From an uncultured Sediminibacterium sp. (GTDB lineage: Bacteria; Bacteroidota; Bacteroidia; Chitinophagales; Chitinophagaceae), in the NCBI GenBank assembly GCA_937907555.1, contig CALEST010000023.1, positions 1 to 5,640 on the forward strand: 5,640 nucleotides of DNA, given 5' to 3'. Positions 1-5,340 of the stretch are shown in pieces. The notes beneath the pieces are model-generated. The model was not told the DNA's origin. It saw only the letters and a list, made by a program, of their open reading frames with translations, and ran no database searches. The translations under genes and the position numbers were made by a program. Every line of letters begins with the position of its first letter. Position 1 is the stretch's first letter.

Positions 1-169
1 AGAAGTGAAAAGGAAAGATGGTTATTATATTCGTTTTGATGAAAACGCAGTGGTTTTATTGAATGCAGCGGATGAACCAAGAGGTAGTCGTATTTTTGGA
101 CCTGTTGCAAGAGAGCTAAGGGATCGTGACTATATGCGTATTGTATCATTGGCACCAGAAGTGCTTTAA
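1..169 (+). CDS. rplN: 50S ribosomal protein uL14 (L14), 3' end only
   Basis: This is the C-terminal 55 codons of uL14; the 5' part lies before the window and the first whole codon begins at base 2. The family is about 122 residues long, so a little under half is visible. Recognisable blocks are YYIRFDENAVVLLN, then RGSRIFGPVARELRDR, and the near-invariant ending MRIVSLAPEVL before TAA at 167-169. uL14 binds 23S rRNA at the subunit interface, where it forms an intersubunit bridge with 16S rRNA and is the docking site of the silencing factor RsfS (family knowledge). It is followed after 18 bases by rplX, as in the standard spc gene order. The identity is secure despite the truncation, which is only the window edge. 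Confidence 0.96.
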   Translation, partial: EVKRKDGYYIRFDENAVVLLNAADEPRGSRIFGPVARELRDRDYMRIVSLAPEVL

Positions 170-187
170 TTTAAAATTTTTATTATC

Positions 188-523
188 ATGTCTACTTCAA
201 AACGATTTGCACCTAAACTAAGTATAAAAAAAGGTGATAAAGTTATAGTCATTGCCGGTTCTAATAAAGGTGAAACTGGAGAGGTAAAACAGGTGTTTCC
301 AAAAGAAAACAGAGCAATTGTAGAGGGGTTAAACCTGGTAAAGAAGCACACAAAGGCTACTCAGGATAATCCGGGTGGTATAAATGATATTGAAGCGCCC
401 TTGCATATATCTAATCTTATGATAGTCGATCCTAAAACTGGAAAACCTACCAGAATTGGTAGAAAACTTGTTGAAGGTAAATTAGTAAGATATTCAAAAA
501 AATCAGGAGAAATTATCAAGTAA
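188..523 (+). CDS. rplX: 50S ribosomal protein uL24 (L24)
   Basis: A complete 111-residue uL24, a normal length for the family. A KOW motif lies near residues 13-36, with the typical IKKGDKVIVIAGSNKGETG. It is followed by VEGLNLVKKH and the conserved C-terminal block EAPLHISNLMIVDPKTGKP (residues 69-87). uL24 is an assembly-initiator protein that binds the 5' domain of 23S rRNA and ends up beside the polypeptide exit tunnel (family knowledge). The ATG at 188 puts MSTSKRFAPK ahead of the KOW domain; no Shine-Dalgarno sequence precedes it, only an AT-rich stretch. The stop TAA (521-523) shares its last A with the ATG of rplE. Two A7 runs (226-232 and 496-502) each form an in-frame A-AAA-AAA heptamer; see findings. 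Confidence 0.98.
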   Translation: MSTSKRFAPKLSIKKGDKVIVIAGSNKGETGEVKQVFPKENRAIVEGLNLVKKHTKATQDNPGGINDIEAPLHISNLMIVDPKTGKPTRIGRKLVEGKLVRYSKKSGEIIK

Positions 524-525
524 TG
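521..525 (+). promoter_or_regulatory. TAATG stop/start overlap of rplX and rplE
   Basis: The TAA stop of rplX (521-523) and the ATG start of rplE (523-525) share one A. Such an overlap commonly allows a terminating ribosome to restart on the next gene (translational coupling). An AGGAGA run at 505-510 lies 12 bases upstream of the rplE ATG. That is farther than usual for a Shine-Dalgarno sequence, and it also encodes residues of L24. Coupling is inferred from the arrangement and is not shown by the sequence alone. Confidence 0.6.
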
Positions 526-1080
526 AGTTATATACCTAGACTAAAGACAAAATATCGCGAAGAGATAGTCGCCAAGCTCCATGAGCAGTTTGGTTATAAA
601 ACAGTGATGCAAGTACCAAGGTTGCTGAAAATATGTGTTAACCAAGGAGTGGGTTCTGCTACGCAAGACAAAAAACAGGTGGATAATGCTGTAAATGAGA
701 TGACCACCATCACAGGTCAGAAAGCAGTAGCTACAATAGCTTCTAAGTCTATATCAAATTTTAAGCTTAGAGAATTTATGCCGATTGGTGCTAGAGTAAC
801 TCTTCGTGACCGCCAAATGTATGAATTTCTGGATAGGTTGGTTACCGTGGCTTTACCTAGAGTAAGAGACTTCAAGGGTATAAATGATAAGAGTTTTGAT
901 GGAAGAGGTAATTATTCTTTGGGAATTAAAGAGCAGATTATATTTCCTGAAATTGATATTGATAAAGTAAGTAAAATTTCGGGAATGGATATTACTTTCG
1001 TTACCACTGCAAAAACAGATGCTGAAGCCATTGCTTTGTTGAAAGAGCTTGGTTTACCATTTAAAAATCAAAAGAATTAA
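523..1080 (+). CDS. rplE: 50S ribosomal protein uL5 (L5)
   Basis: A complete 185-residue uL5, close to the usual bacterial length of about 179-187. The N-terminal domain has VMQVPRLLKICVNQGVG, where the consensus has NMGVG, followed by ITGQKAV and SISNFKLREFMPIGARVTL. The C-terminal part has ALPRVRDFKGIN, SFDGRGNYSLGIKEQIIFPE and ITFVTTAKTDAEA, all family hallmarks. uL5 binds 5S rRNA in the central protuberance with uL18 and contacts P-site tRNA through its mobile loop (family knowledge). The ATG at 523 overlaps the rplX stop, and homologues start similarly (M-x-Y-x-P-R-L). In E. coli the S8 repressor acts on spc mRNA around the start of this gene; I could not recognise an equivalent RNA fold here by eye. 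Confidence 0.98.
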   Translation: MSYIPRLKTKYREEIVAKLHEQFGYKTVMQVPRLLKICVNQGVGSATQDKKQVDNAVNEMTTITGQKAVATIASKSISNFKLREFMPIGARVTLRDRQMYEFLDRLVTVALPRVRDFKGINDKSFDGRGNYSLGIKEQIIFPEIDIDKVSKISGMDITFVTTAKTDAEAIALLKELGLPFKNQKN

Positions 1081-1085
1081 TTCCA

Positions 1086-1355
1086 ATGGCAAGAAAATCA
1101 GTTATTGCAAGAGAAGCAAAGAGAGAAAGATTGGTAGCTAAGTATGCTGATCTTAGAAAGAAGCTTAAAGAAGCCGGTGATTATGAGGCACTTGATAAGT
1201 TGCCAAAGAATTCATCCAGAGTAAGACTTCATAACAGATGTAAACTTACAGGGAGACCTAAAGGTTATATGAGAAGGTTTGGAATTAACAGAGTAACCTT
1301 CAGGAAAATGGCAAACGAAGGGCTAATCCCGGGTATAACAAAAGCCAGTTGGTAA
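1086..1355 (+). CDS. rpsN: 30S ribosomal protein uS14 (S14), zinc-independent form
   Basis: A complete 89-residue uS14. The long form, with MARKSVIAREAKRERL at the start and a single cysteine (Cys52 in HNRCKLTGRPKGYMRRFG), lacks the paired CxxC motifs of the 61-residue zinc-binding type. It is therefore the C-minus paralogue class. The C-terminus GLIPGITKASW is typical. The usual FG(I/L)SR motif reads FGINR here (Asn68). uS14 binds the 3' major (head) domain of 16S rRNA late in 30S assembly and neighbours uS3, uS10 and uS19 (family knowledge). It starts 5 bases after the rplE stop with no Shine-Dalgarno sequence, so reinitiation from rplE is plausible. Confidence 0.98.
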   Translation: MARKSVIAREAKRERLVAKYADLRKKLKEAGDYEALDKLPKNSSRVRLHNRCKLTGRPKGYMRRFGINRVTFRKMANEGLIPGITKASW

Positions 1356-1383
1356 TAATTTTTAATTGAATATTAGTTGTAAA

Positions 1384-1788
1384 ATGATAGTAACAGATCC
1401 TATTGCAGATTACTTGACCAGAATTAGAAATGCTCAGATGGCAGGTCATAAAGTAGTGGAAATTCCTTCATCAAACATGAAGAAATCCATCACTGAAATA
1501 CTTTACGAGTATGGATATATTCTTAAGTACAAATTTGATGATGAAGCTGGGAAGCAAGGTGTGATTAGCATTGCATTGAAGTATGATCCGGTAACAAAAA
1601 AGCCAGTCATCAGAGAATTGGGAAGAATCTCAACTTCTGGTCTTAGGCAATATTCGGGAGCACAGGAATTACCAAAAATTATCAATGGTTTAGGAATTGC
1701 CATAGTATCAACTTCTAGGGGTTTGATGACTGACAAGCAAGCCAGAAGAGAAAATATTGGTGGTGAATTGATCTGTTATATTTATTAA
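1384..1788 (+). CDS. rpsH: 30S ribosomal protein uS8 (S8)
   Basis: uS8 of 134 residues from the ATG at 1384. An in-frame TTG at 1366 would add six residues, but homologues begin just before the conserved TDPIADYLTRIRNA and every other gene here starts with ATG, so 1384 is preferred. Other landmarks are VVEIPSSNMKKSI (residues 24-36), ELPKIINGLGIAIVSTSRG (95-113) and the C-terminal LMTDKQARRENIGGELICY, where the SerThrSer and GlyGly contacts with 16S helix 21 lie. uS8 is a primary 16S rRNA binder that organises the central domain. In E. coli it also represses translation of the spc operon by binding its mRNA (family knowledge). Whether that feedback exists here is unknown. Confidence 0.97.
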   Translation: MIVTDPIADYLTRIRNAQMAGHKVVEIPSSNMKKSITEILYEYGYILKYKFDDEAGKQGVISIALKYDPVTKKPVIRELGRISTSGLRQYSGAQELPKIINGLGIAIVSTSRGLMTDKQARRENIGGELICYIY

Positions 1789-1807
1789 TATTATAAACGT
1801 TTAAGTC

Positions 1808-2365
1808 ATGTCAAGAATTGGTAAATCTTTGATAAATATTCCTGCAGGTGTTTCGGTAGATGTTTCTAAAGGTAATTTTGTGACGGTTAAAGGTTCAAGA
1901 GGTACACTTACTGAGCAGATTAATCCAGAGCTTAATATAAAAATTGAAGATGGAGTATTAACTGTAGAACGACCTACTGAACAGAAAAGACACAGAGAAG
2001 CACACGGTCTTTCCAGATCGCTTATAAATAATATGGTAACTGGTGTATCCAGTGGGTTTAAAAAGCAAATGGAGTTAATTGGTGTGGGTTACAGGGTAAC
2101 AAATACTGGTAATATGCTTGAGTTGTTGATAGGATACTCTCACCCTATTTATTTTATGATTCCTGATGAAGTTCAGTTGGTTACAAAAATGGAAAAAGGG
2201 GAAAGTCCAACTATAATTATGGAGTGTGCAGACAAGCAACTGCTTGGTCAGGTTTGTGCAAAGATAAGAACATATAGAAAGCCTGAGCCATACAAAGGAA
2301 AAGGTATTAAATTTGCCGGTGAAATAATTAGAAGAAAGGCAGGAAAGACTTCAGGTAAAAAATAA
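1808..2365 (+). CDS. rplF: 50S ribosomal protein uL6 (L6)
   Basis: A complete 185-residue uL6, slightly longer than the E. coli protein of 177. The start MSRIGKSLINIPAGV is canonical. Two L6 alpha-beta repeats follow, roughly residues 11-82 and 90-165. The linker region contains KKQMELIGVGYRV and GYSHPI, and the family signature PEPYKGKGI is at 159-167, followed by a basic tail (RRKAGKTSGKK). uL6 binds 23S rRNA near the sarcin-ricin loop and the base of the L7/L12 stalk, and supports factor binding (family knowledge). The 19-base gap after rpsH has no Shine-Dalgarno sequence but holds two abutting short palindromes (1786-1803); see findings. Confidence 0.98.
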   Translation: MSRIGKSLINIPAGVSVDVSKGNFVTVKGSRGTLTEQINPELNIKIEDGVLTVERPTEQKRHREAHGLSRSLINNMVTGVSSGFKKQMELIGVGYRVTNTGNMLELLIGYSHPIYFMIPDEVQLVTKMEKGESPTIIMECADKQLLGQVCAKIRTYRKPEPYKGKGIKFAGEIIRRKAGKTSGKK

Positions 2366-2393
2366 TCAAAGATAAAATCCAAAGCTGTTTAAG

Positions 2394-2738
2394 ATGGATA
2401 GTAAATTATATAATAGGACTAGAGTTAAATACAGAATTCGTAAGAAAGTCAGTGGCACAAACCAGAAGCCAAGATTATCTGTATTTAGAAGTAATAAAGA
2501 GATCTATTGTCAACTTATTGATGATGTTAATGGGGTTACATTGGCCAGTTCATCATCTAAAGGGTTGAAGATTGATGGTAATAAGGTAACGGTTGCTGCA
2601 GAAGTAGGGAAGTTACTGGCATCTAAAGCTAAATCAGTGGGAATCAACACTGTAGTTTTTGATAGAGGTGGTTATTTATATCACGGAAGAGTAAAGTCTT
2701 TGGCTGATGGGGCCAGAGAAGGCGGATTAATATTCTAA
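2394..2738 (+). CDS. rplR: 50S ribosomal protein uL18 (L18)
   Basis: A complete 114-residue uL18, of typical bacterial length. The basic N-terminal segment (NRTRVKYRIRKKVSG) precedes the folded domain with KPRLSVFRSNKEIYCQLIDD (residues 25-44), then VVFDRGGYLYHGRVKSLADG (87-106) and the terminal AREGGLIF, which is strongly conserved. uL18 binds 5S rRNA together with uL5 and helps seat it in the central protuberance (family knowledge). The extreme N-terminus, MDSKLYNRT, differs from what I recall of relatives but needs no other start. The gap from rplF is 28 bases and carries no recognisable signal. Confidence 0.97.
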   Translation: MDSKLYNRTRVKYRIRKKVSGTNQKPRLSVFRSNKEIYCQLIDDVNGVTLASSSSKGLKIDGNKVTVAAEVGKLLASKAKSVGINTVVFDRGGYLYHGRVKSLADGAREGGLIF

Positions 2739-2750
2739 AAATAAATTTAT

Positions 2751-3263
2751 ATGTCAACACCAGTTAAAGTTAGTCAGGGCGAATCAGAAATAAAGGAAAA
2801 GTTAGTAAACCTTTCCAGAGTTGCCAAAGTAACAAAAGGAGGTCGAACTTTTAGTTTTTCTGCCTTAGTTGTTGTAGGTGATGGGAATGGATCTGTTGGT
2901 CATGGATTAGGTAAGGCATTGGACGTCTCAGAGTCAATTCAAAAGGCTGTTCAGGACGCTAAGAAAAATATGGTTCGTGTATCATTACATAAAGGTACTG
3001 TACCACACGAGCAGAAAGGTAAATATGGTGCCGGTAAGGTGTTAATTAAGCCTGCTGCTGATGGAACAGGAGTTATTGCTGGTGGTGCGATGAGAGCAGT
3101 ATTGGAAATGGCTGGTGTACATAATGTATTGGCAAAGTCTCAGGGTTCTTCAAATCCTCATAATGTGGTTAAAGCCACAATTGATGCACTTTCAAAAATG
3201 AGAAGTGCAAAAGAGATTGCAAAGAACAGAGGTGTGGATTTAAGTAAAGTTTACGAAGGTTAA
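2751..3263 (+). CDS. rpsE: 30S ribosomal protein uS5 (S5)
   Basis: A complete 170-residue uS5. The N-terminal double-stranded-RNA-binding-like domain carries the S5 signature from about residue 31: GRTFSFSALVVVGDGNGSVG, then HGLGKALDV, with the loop where spectinomycin-resistance changes map in E. coli just upstream (VTKGGR). The C-terminal domain has GGAMRAVLEMAGVHNVLAKS (residues 111-130) and GSSNPHNVVKAT. uS5 sits at the mRNA entry side, stabilises the 530 loop and h1/h2 contacts, and influences decoding accuracy; changes at its interface with S4 cause ribosomal ambiguity (family knowledge). It starts 12 bases after rplR in an A-rich context without a Shine-Dalgarno sequence. Confidence 0.98.
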   Translation: MSTPVKVSQGESEIKEKLVNLSRVAKVTKGGRTFSFSALVVVGDGNGSVGHGLGKALDVSESIQKAVQDAKKNMVRVSLHKGTVPHEQKGKYGAGKVLIKPAADGTGVIAGGAMRAVLEMAGVHNVLAKSQGSSNPHNVVKATIDALSKMRSAKEIAKNRGVDLSKVYEG

Positions 3264-3280
3264 AATAAAATTGCCATAAA

Positions 3281-3460
3281 ATGGGAAATATAAAAATAAC
3301 GCAGATAAAGAGTTCAATTGACAGAAGTAAGCGTCAAAAGGCTACAATAGATGCTTTAGGTATCAAGAAGCTTCATAATCCTGTGATCAAAGTGGCTACT
3401 CCACAGATTATGGGTATGGTAGCAAAGGTACAGCATCTTATAGTTGTTGAAGAATGTTAA
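3281..3460 (+). CDS. rpmD: 50S ribosomal protein uL30 (L30)
   Basis: A short gene of 59 codons, ATG 3281 to TAA 3458-3460, lying exactly where rpmD is expected between rpsE and rplO. The protein begins MGNIKITQIKSSIDRSKRQK, continues ATIDALGIKKLHNPV, and ends ATPQIMGMVAKVQHLIVVEE plus Cys. That matches the single-domain L30 fold pattern (ALGLRK, then TPxxxGMxxKVxHLV). Length is normal for bacterial L30, about 58-60. uL30 binds 23S rRNA domain II on the solvent side; some bacteria lack it (family knowledge). The gap from rpsE is 17 bases. The stop overlaps an ATG (TAATG at 3458-3462) that opens a 15-codon frame reaching rplO; see findings. Confidence 0.96.
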   Translation: MGNIKITQIKSSIDRSKRQKATIDALGIKKLHNPVIKVATPQIMGMVAKVQHLIVVEEC

Positions 3461-3503
3461 TGGGTTTTCCCAATAAATTAAGTAATACTGTAAATTATCA
3501 AAA
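3461..3503 (+). other. rpmD-rplO intergenic gap with a small hairpin and a bridging mini-ORF
   Basis: At 43 bases this is the longest gap between genes in the window. It begins with the dyad TGGG-TTTT-CCCA (3461-3472). Three more pairs are possible beyond an A-A mismatch, giving 3457-3476. There is no U-run after it, so it does not look like an intrinsic terminator. An ATG overlapping the rpmD stop opens a 15-codon frame (MGFPNKLSNTVNYQK) at 3460-3507, whose TGA overlaps the rplO ATG. No Bacteroidota-type promoter (TAnnTTTG with an upstream TTTG) is visible. Any function is unproven. Confidence 0.35.
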
Positions 3504-3950
3504 ATGAAATTGCATAATTTAACTCCTGCAGCAGGATCAGTTAAGAAGGAAAAAGGTAGATTGGGTCGTGGTGAAGGATCAGGATCGGGTGGTACAGCTT
3601 CCAAAGGACATAAAGGTGCTAAAGCCAGAAGTGGTTACAGTAGTAAAAGGGCTTTTGAAGGTGGGCAGATGCCTATTCAAATGAGGTTGCCGAAAAGGGG
3701 TTTCAAAAATATCAATAATGTTACTTATGTAGCGATGAATGTTTCACGTCTACAGGAGATTTTCGAAAATTATGGTATTACTGAGATAAATAAAATTGCT
3801 CTTTATAACGAAGGAATTATAAATAAAGGGCATAAGGTCAAAGTTTTAGGTAACGGAGAATTAACTGTAAAGCTGAATGTAAATGTTGATGCATATTCAG
3901 CTACTGCAAAGAGTAAAATTGAGGCTGCAGGAGGTACTATAAATGCTTAA
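3504..3950 (+). CDS. rplO: 50S ribosomal protein uL15 (L15)
   Basis: A complete 148-residue uL15, of usual length. The start MKLHNLTPAAGSVKK is canonical. A long Gly/Lys/Arg-rich extension follows (GRLGRGEGSGSGGTASKGHK, residues 18-37), then FEGGQMPIQMRLPKRGFKN (51-69). The globular C-terminal domain carries the L15 signature across residues 113-144 (KVLGNGELTVKL, then AYSATAKSKIEAAGG). uL15 is a late-assembling 50S protein whose extended arm threads into 23S rRNA domain II (family knowledge). The gene follows rpmD after 43 bases and precedes secY by 11 bases. Its ATG overlaps the TGA of the mini-ORF described in the gap. Confidence 0.98.
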   Translation: MKLHNLTPAAGSVKKEKGRLGRGEGSGSGGTASKGHKGAKARSGYSSKRAFEGGQMPIQMRLPKRGFKNINNVTYVAMNVSRLQEIFENYGITEINKIALYNEGIINKGHKVKVLGNGELTVKLNVNVDAYSATAKSKIEAAGGTINA

Positions 3951-3961
3951 TTAGTAAATAC

Positions 3962-5332
3962 ATGAATAAGTTTATAGAAACATTAAGGAATATCTGGAGT
4001 ATAAAAGAACTGAAAGATAAGATATTATTTACTTTAGTTATTTTAGCAGTATTCAGGTTAGGATCCTACATAGTATTGCCTGGAGTAAATGCTATTGCGC
4101 TTGAAGCTGCGTCTTCAGGACGAAAGGCCAATGACCTTTTGCAATTGATCAATACCTTTACTGGAGGTGCTTTTAATCAGGGATCGATATTTGCTTTAGG
4201 TATTATGCCATACATTACTGCTTCCATCATTGTACAATTATTGGGTTTTGCAGTACCTTACTTTCAGCGTTTACAACAAAAGGAGGGGGAATCCGGAAGG
4301 AAAAGGATCAATCAAATCACTAGATTTTTAACTCTTCTGATTACACTTGTTCAGGGAAGTGGTTACTTATTGATGTTGAAGACAACGCCTGGAGCTGTCG
4401 ATACAAGTATTAATCCTGGTATTTTTTGGTTTAGTAATATGATAATAATTGCCACTGGTACTATTTTTGCAATGTGGCTTGGAGAGAAAATAACAGACAG
4501 AGGTATTGGTAATGGTATTTCATTGTTGATCATGGTAGGTATCATTGCTAGATTACCTCAGGCAATTGTTGCTGAGATTCTTGGACAGATATCAAATAAC
4601 AGATGGATACCTCTTATTCTAGAGTTTATTGTGTGGTTCTTTGTAATCATAGCTACCATTCTTGTTGTGCAGGGCGTACGGAAAATTCCTATTCAGGCAG
4701 CCAAAAGAATGGTGGGTAGAGCTGCAGGTGATGTAGCTGGTGGTTCAGCAAATGATTTTATAAATTTAAAGTTAAGTGCCGCCGGTGTTATGCCGATTAT
4801 TTTTGCTCAGGCAATCATGTTTTTACCTCTGACTGCTGCACAGTGGGCAACTAGCAGTGCAGGCACACAAAGTGATTTATTGCTTGCCTTAAATGACCCA
4901 ATGTCACTGGCATATAATGCTGTGTTTTTTATATTGATTGTAATTTTCACTTATGTATACACAGCTTTAATAGTTAATCCTCAGCAATACGCTGAGTATC
5001 TAAAGAGAATGAATTCATTCATACCTGGGATTAAGCCGGGTCAGGATACTCAGGATTATATTGATGCATTAACAACCAGAATAACTTTACCAGGAGCCAT
5101 ATTTATTGGTATGGTAGCGATACTTCCTGCAATTGCTGCATTTGCAGGAGTAAATACAGCTTTTGCTTATTTCTTTGGAGGAACATCATTGCTTATATTA
5201 GTTGGTGTAGTATTGGATACGCTTCAGCAAATAGAAAGTTATTTATTGATGCGAAAATATGATGGCTTAGTTAAGTCAGGTAGAATTCAGGGTAGAGGAA
5301 ATCAGGGTATAACTATAGGAGCAGGAATGTAA
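3962..5332 (+). CDS. secY: Protein translocase channel subunit SecY
   Basis: A complete 456-residue SecY with ten predicted membrane segments, near residues 20-40, 76-98, 120-140, 155-175, 185-207, 215-237, 272-292, 318-338, 374-396 and 400-425. The plug region lies around 62-75 (LINTFTGGAFNQG). Signature 1 is GSIFALGIMPYITASIIVQL (74-93); signature 2 is MWLGEKITDRGIGNGIS (171-187). Cytoplasmic loop C4 has QGVRKIPIQAAKRMVGR; loop C5 has NSFIPGIKPGQDTQDYID (351-368). Lys358 stands where E. coli has the functionally important Arg357. SecY forms the SecYEG pore in the inner membrane, taking substrates from SecA or the ribosome (family knowledge). It lies 11 bases after rplO and 8 before map, so it is co-expressed with ribosomal genes. 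Confidence 0.98.
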   Translation: MNKFIETLRNIWSIKELKDKILFTLVILAVFRLGSYIVLPGVNAIALEAASSGRKANDLLQLINTFTGGAFNQGSIFALGIMPYITASIIVQLLGFAVPYFQRLQQKEGESGRKRINQITRFLTLLITLVQGSGYLLMLKTTPGAVDTSINPGIFWFSNMIIIATGTIFAMWLGEKITDRGIGNGISLLIMVGIIARLPQAIVAEILGQISNNRWIPLILEFIVWFFVIIATILVVQGVRKIPIQAAKRMVGRAAGDVAGGSANDFINLKLSAAGVMPIIFAQAIMFLPLTAAQWATSSAGTQSDLLLALNDPMSLAYNAVFFILIVIFTYVYTALIVNPQQYAEYLKRMNSFIPGIKPGQDTQDYIDALTTRITLPGAIFIGMVAILPAIAAFAGVNTAFAYFFGGTSLLILVGVVLDTLQQIESYLLMRKYDGLVKSGRIQGRGNQGITIGAGM

Positions 5333-5340
5333 TTTAGTCT

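Noticed and set aside
91..98. TATTTTTG matching the Bacteroidota -7 promoter element (TAnnTTTG) inside rplN
   Set aside because: It encodes conserved L14 residues (RIFG), and no TTTG-like -33 element lies at suitable spacing; the nearest TTG is about 30 bases upstream.
166..351. Minus-strand frame of 61 codons opposite rplX
   Set aside because: Antisense to the L24 KOW domain, no recognisable motifs and no supporting signals.
505..510. AGGAGA as a true Shine-Dalgarno sequence for rplE
   Set aside because: Twelve bases to the ATG is longer than the effective spacing, it encodes part of the L24 C-terminus, and other genes here lack such motifs.
1503..1736. Minus-strand frame of 77 codons inside rpsH
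   Set aside because: Fully antisense to the conserved S8 coding sequence and without family resemblance; a shadow of codon usage.
3461..3472. Intrinsic terminator between rpmD and rplO
   Set aside because: The stem is only four pairs and is not followed by a run of T; the operon clearly continues into rplO and secY.
3356..3604. Minus-strand frame of 82 codons across rpmD, the gap and the start of rplO
   Set aside because: It lies antisense to two clear ribosomal protein genes, shows no recognisable domain, and would have to be expressed against the operon.
4462..4469. Another TATTTTTG inside secY
   Set aside because: No -33 element at proper distance; the sequence encodes the membrane segment IFAM and lies mid-gene.
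4363..4545. Minus-strand hydrophobic frame of 60 codons inside secY
   Set aside because: Its hydrophobicity mirrors the membrane-segment codons of secY; no independent evidence for a gene.
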